From: Novakomyces olei | Lineage: Eukaryota; Ascomycota; Novakomycetes; Novakomycetales; Novakomycetaceae | Length of the DNA: 64,000 nt | NCBI GenBank assembly: GCA_016906335.1 | Contig: JADEYG010000009.1 | Coordinates: forward strand, 1,107,001-1,171,000 | Direction: 5' to 3' | In this document: one piece after another, positions 60,569-64,000 of the stretch | How the letters are laid out: each line of letters starts with the position of its first letter | How positions within the stretch are numbered: the first letter of the stretch is position 1 | Notes under the pieces: generated by a model | The model's database searches: none | What the model saw: only the letters and a program-made list of their open reading frames with translations | What the model was told of the DNA's origin: nothing | Position numbers and translations under genes: made by a program

Positions 60569-62264
60569 GTCCCTCATTTACTCTAAATACACATGACTGT
60601 TTATAGACTGAGGAGCTCTAACACCAGAAGCAAGATTGCCAACGGACTTCTTTTGAAAGCTCGTCCAATATATGGAGCATGAAATAGATAAATTTGGCAA
60701 ATATTTTAAACAATTTCATAGTCTTGGATTTTGTGCTAAGATTGAAACATGCTTTTCGTATACCCTGCCTCTAAAATTTTTTTATTGATCAAAATTCTGT
60801 TTTATTAAAAATAATCTTAGACATCTTTTTCGGTGATTGAAAAAATAAAGAGTTCTGATCACAATTACTGACAAATATAAATATTCTACCAATCGTATCC
60901 TGATTTTTAAACATGCAGAAACAAATTAAGTCAGTTGTTTATTAAGACAAAGCTTACTTCAAAATGAGATAGCTAGCTCATCAAGTCTAAACAACGAGGT
61001 GCTATATTGGTGTAATAAGTATTCGCGTAGAATCGCGCAGTTTTTTCATCCTCCTTTGGAAACTTGTAAAAGTTTTAAAAATTGTATTTGGTCATGTTTC
61101 CAGACATAGCAATTCAGTGCTTTAACAAAGATCAATTTTTTCAGACGTGTGGAGTGATAATGAAACAAAACATACCATAGCCCTTGTTTTAGTCCGATTT
61201 GCCTTGGCTGATACAAGAGTATTGCAGAATACCAAAGCGGATCCCATGAACACGCAGCACCTACATTGTCTAAATTAGAGGCATATGTTGCTTTTATTTA
61301 AAAATTCATAACAATTAGCAATTCTCTAGAAATAAATGCCTAATTATATAGAACATTCGACCGCACAGCACAGCAACATGCTTTAAATTTGTTCTGAAAG
61401 AAATTTCGATGTAATTTAAATTTAAGTAAATCGAGTAGACAAACTCTTAGACCATATTCTATCGCTCTGAAACGATAATCGATTAATTAATGAAGTCGAT
61501 TGACAGAGCATTTTTAATTTCGCTGAGTTTTACGGGGATTTAAGCTTGGCTGCAAAAGGAGGAAAGAGAGCTTTCTCAAGAAAGATATTGTTTGAGGCTC
61601 AAAGGCCAAAATAAACTGAGCATTAAGTATTTTGGTAGTAGAAAATTAAAATTGTCTGTTTTGCTGAAATAAATAATAAGCTTCAAGGGCTCTTTCCACT
61701 TGAAATGGTGGGACTTCATTGATGTTTAGTAAAACCTAAGCTTCAATACTGATTATAAAGGTTCTGCAGCTTGGCGTGATATTGTAGAGCATTCCATTAA
61801 CTCAAACTTGTTTTAATTCAAATTGATTTCTTTAACGGAGGTAAAATACTTAAAAGAAATATATATAAGGACCAACGAAAAGCTAACGACAAACATTATA
61901 AAAATCATATTCCAGACACAGGTGAAAAGAAGAACCACTACTGTCCGTTTTGCTTTTGTTGGGACATGGGGCCTAGGATTTTGGTATAACAAGGGGCAGC
62001 AACATAGAAGCTCAATCAACACATAGCAGCTTAACGATGAGACTTAAAAAACTATAATAACAGTAATATGGTAAGAGCTTCAACACAATTAATCATCAAC
62101 ATTGTTTTTAAATAATCTTGAGACTAGTTGTTCACAATGAGGGTGTATGTCTTTAATGGAAATGAGTATCTCTACTCATTTAACCACCATAAAGATTGGT
62201 TTAATGATTTAGCTAATAAACCTTATTGCCAATCGTACTCGTCTTTTTAAAATTGGTAAGTTGT

Positions 62265-62374
62265 GTAGAAATTTAATTTGGCTTGTTGTAGAGAATAGTG
62301 TTGTATCTCCTTTTAGCTGTAGCCAGCCTTCCTGTTCTTTTTCTGTGACGTCCAAGCTTGACATATTCCTATAA
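62265..62374 (-). repeat. inverted partial copy of the retroelement leader
   Basis: This 110-bp segment, read on the minus strand, matches two blocks of the rightward leader (62802-62859 and 63154-63207) joined directly, with only a few mismatches. It lacks the ~294-bp block that separates them on the other copy, including the minisatellite. It is a fossil fragment. Confidence 0.85.
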
Positions 62375-62801
62375 GTTGCTGCGCTTTATTTTCTAAGCCT
62401 ACTAAGCTTCATTCGCGAGCAAAATTGACATAAGAGGGGTTAGAGTGGAATTTCTCTTGCTGAAGATCAGATAGGCATGGTTCTTGAGAAACCCCGATAG
62501 ATTTTAATTTAACAGACGCCTTCTGCGCGCTTGAGTCTAGAGAAGCTTCTCTCTAATTTTCAAGGTTAAGAGCGCTTTTCTCCTTTAGACTTGTGGAATA
62601 TTTATTTTTTTTTGATTATTCCAATGAAGTTGTGTACATGTTTGGGCAAACGATATTTTATACATGAGTTTATTTCGACCTTAATTATTTCATTCTTTTT
62701 GGCAATACAGCGGTTTTGTGTCTACTGACTCTAATAAAATGACCTCTTTTTTTATATACATATTTAAACATAGTTGTATATATTCACAATGACAAGTATA
62801 A

Positions 62802-63207
62802 TTATAGGAATATGTCAAGCTTGGACGTCACAGAAAAAGAACAGCAAGGCTGGCTACAGAAAAGAGGAGGAATGGCTGGAGTGGCTGGAGTGGCTGGAGT
62901 GGCTGGAGTGGCTGGAGTGGCTGGAGTGGCTGGAGTGGCTGGAGTGGCTGGAGTGGCTGGAGTGGCTGGAGTGGCTGGAGTGGCTGGAGTGGCTGGAGTG
63001 GCTGGAGTGGCTGGAGTGGCTGGAGTGGCTGGAGTGGCTGGAGTGGCTGGAGTGGCTGAAACTGAGTACAAAGAGGCTTGCGCTACCAAAGTGTAACTCG
63101 GTGGCTGGAACCAAAGAAACTATATAGTACAGCGTCAGTAGACTTAGAAAAGTAGCTAAAAGGAGATACAACACTATTCTTTACAACAAGCCAAATTAAA
63201 TTTCTAC
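62802..63207 (+). repeat. leader segment of retroelement with 9-bp minisatellite
   Basis: The rightward copy of the leader consists of block A (62802-62859), an extra ~294-bp block and block B (63154-63207). The extra block is mostly a GTGGCTGGA array. Open frames over the array on all phases (VAG, WLE, SHS, ATP repeats) are artefacts of the 9-bp period. Confidence 0.8.
62872..63060. repeat. 9-bp minisatellite (GTGGCTGGA)n, about 21 units
   Basis: Nineteen exact GTGGCTGGA units flanked by one variant unit on each side. Near-perfect identity points to recent expansion. Confidence 0.97.
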
Positions 63208-63233
63208 AGATTAAGAGTCTGAGTTCAGTCAAT

Positions 63234-64000
63234 ATGAGCAAACTCGGGATATTACTCAAGCTCCACGGGCAGGCAGACCTGCCGTACCTCGCAATTCCGC
63301 GATTGGGGAATTTAATCGAGTTTCCCCAATGGAAACAGAAATTGTCGGAGGTGTTGACCACGTACGGGCTTCAGCACGTCATGCCCGATTACAAGGGAGA
63401 AAAAGCTGCGACCGAGGATGTGGCTTACCAGTCAACGATGGCCATACTTCTGCTTACACTAAAGGAAGCTATCTCTGTGCCAGTACTTGACGGACGACCT
63501 GTGCCAAAAGGCGCCAAATCCGGAAATTCTGTTGGCAAATGTCAGCAACGCATTTCAGGAACGAAAATACCGCCTTTTAGTCCAAGTCAGTAGCGAGCTG
63601 TATGGACTAAAAGCACAGAGCTTGGGGGAGGTGGCAGGACTCCACACAAAATTTAATAGTCTGGTCACCAGCTTGGGAGAGCTGCGAAACGACCTTTGTC
63701 AAGAGGAAGTTCTCCAAATTTATCTCAACATGATACGAAATTGCAACTCTTTGAATTCGGAAATTCGTGTTTGGGAACGAGCAAAAAAAGTCCTTCTGAA
63801 GGATATACAAGAAATTGTCGTTGAAGCTACGCAAAGCCACGGCGAAAGCGCCGAAACTGCGCTGACAACGTTCCGCGCCTCTACTTGTCATTACTGCAAA
63901 AAAAGAGGCCATACAGAGGAACGCTGCAGACTTAAAAATAATACTTGTTTTGTCTGTGGAGCAAAGGGCCATTTTAAAAATAATTGTCCTAAAGCAACAA
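63234..64000 (+). mobile_element. 5' part of a gag-bearing retroelement (probably Ty1/copia-like), cut by window edge
   Basis: A gag-like region starts about 63234 (a copia-Gag-like stretch with IPRLGNLIEFPQWKQKLSEV) and runs to two CCHC zinc knuckles (63886-63927, CHYCKKRGHTEERC; 63946-63987, CFVCGAKGHFKNNC). The pol region and any downstream terminal repeat lie beyond the window. The visible part appears broken, about one break, so this is treated as a fossil of fairly young age. The Gag profile is closest to Ty1/copia elements by impression; two knuckles also occur in other retroelements, so the family is not certain. Confidence 0.7.

Larger units (their letters stand above)
59143..62801. 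other. 3.7-kb gene-poor AT-rich region
   Basis: No coding sequence with a family signature is found. Visible items are a telomere-like box (60555-60568) and an inverted partial copy of the retroelement leader (62265-62374). A tRNA-like B-box fragment near 60165 lacks a cloverleaf. The drop in gene density and the flanking retroelement suggest a transposon-rich or subtelomere-like patch. Confidence 0.5.

Noticed and set aside
62774-63174. Open frames with VAG, WLE, SHS or ATP repeats and an apparent PH-domain start (GWLQKRGG)
   Set aside because: A 9-bp period keeps all frames open; the PH resemblance arises only at the insertion boundary and is absent in the inverted copy.

Overview
The window is a gene-dense stretch of a fungal nuclear genome, almost certainly an ascomycete. 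The evidence is the gene set: a PalH/RIM21 pH receptor, an eisosome EIS1 protein, a TSL1/TPS3-type trehalose subunit, an MNN10/MNN11-family mannosyltransferase, an SFK1/DRAM-family protein and a Prp28 helicase. Most genes carry zero to five short introns (about 39-120 nt, a few longer). Most introns have a CTAAC/CTAAT/CTGAC-like branch site only about 5-15 nt before the 3' AG, an arrangement known from Yarrowia and other early-branching Saccharomycotina; that placement is an inference. CTG encodes the invariant Leu of the ARF1 VGLDAAGKT and RPLWRHY motifs, so the standard code applies and the CTG-Ser/Ala yeast clades are unlikely.

Layout. 0.4-9.6 kb: PRP28 (-), RDH54/TID1 (+), SAC3 (+). 9.9-17.7 kb: PPT1/PP5 phosphatase (+), GT34 mannosyltransferase (+), TMEM115-like DUF1751 protein (-), ARF1 (-). 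18.1-25.2 kb: membrane-anchored M24 peptidase (+), two low-complexity unknowns (+), a short beta-adaptin without an ear (-), a small membrane ORF (+). 26.1-36.5 kb: FYVE protein (+), CDC48 (-), PalH/RIM21 (+), RAD16 (-). 37.5-44.7 kb: J-protein (+), DUF7702 seven-helix protein (+), DIM1 rRNA dimethylase (-), SFK1/DRAM-family protein (-), then a sparse 1.8 kb. 44.7-59.1 kb: TSL1/TPS3-like protein (+), GTS1-like ArfGAP with UBA (+), TauD dioxygenase (-), two small unknowns (+), EIS1 (-). 59.2-64 kb: an AT-rich, gene-poor stretch ending in a 9-bp minisatellite and the 5' part of a gag-bearing retroelement cut by the window edge.

How the genes relate. There is no metabolic or defence cluster. Neighbours fall into general cell-biology themes: vesicle coats (ARF1, beta-adaptin, ArfGAP, FYVE, TMEM115-like), DNA repair Snf2 ATPases (RDH54, RAD16), RNA work (PRP28, SAC3, DIM1), plasma-membrane signalling (PalH, EIS1, SFK1-like) and glycan/trehalose metabolism. 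I found no convincing new multi-gene system. The most interesting points are the fused branch-site/acceptor introns with 16-17 nt microexons, the ear-less beta-adaptin, a trehalose-6-P synthase/phosphatase homologue with altered active-site motifs, telomere-like repeats at gene borders and inside a coding region, and an inverted copy of the retroelement leader that lacks the minisatellite-bearing insert.
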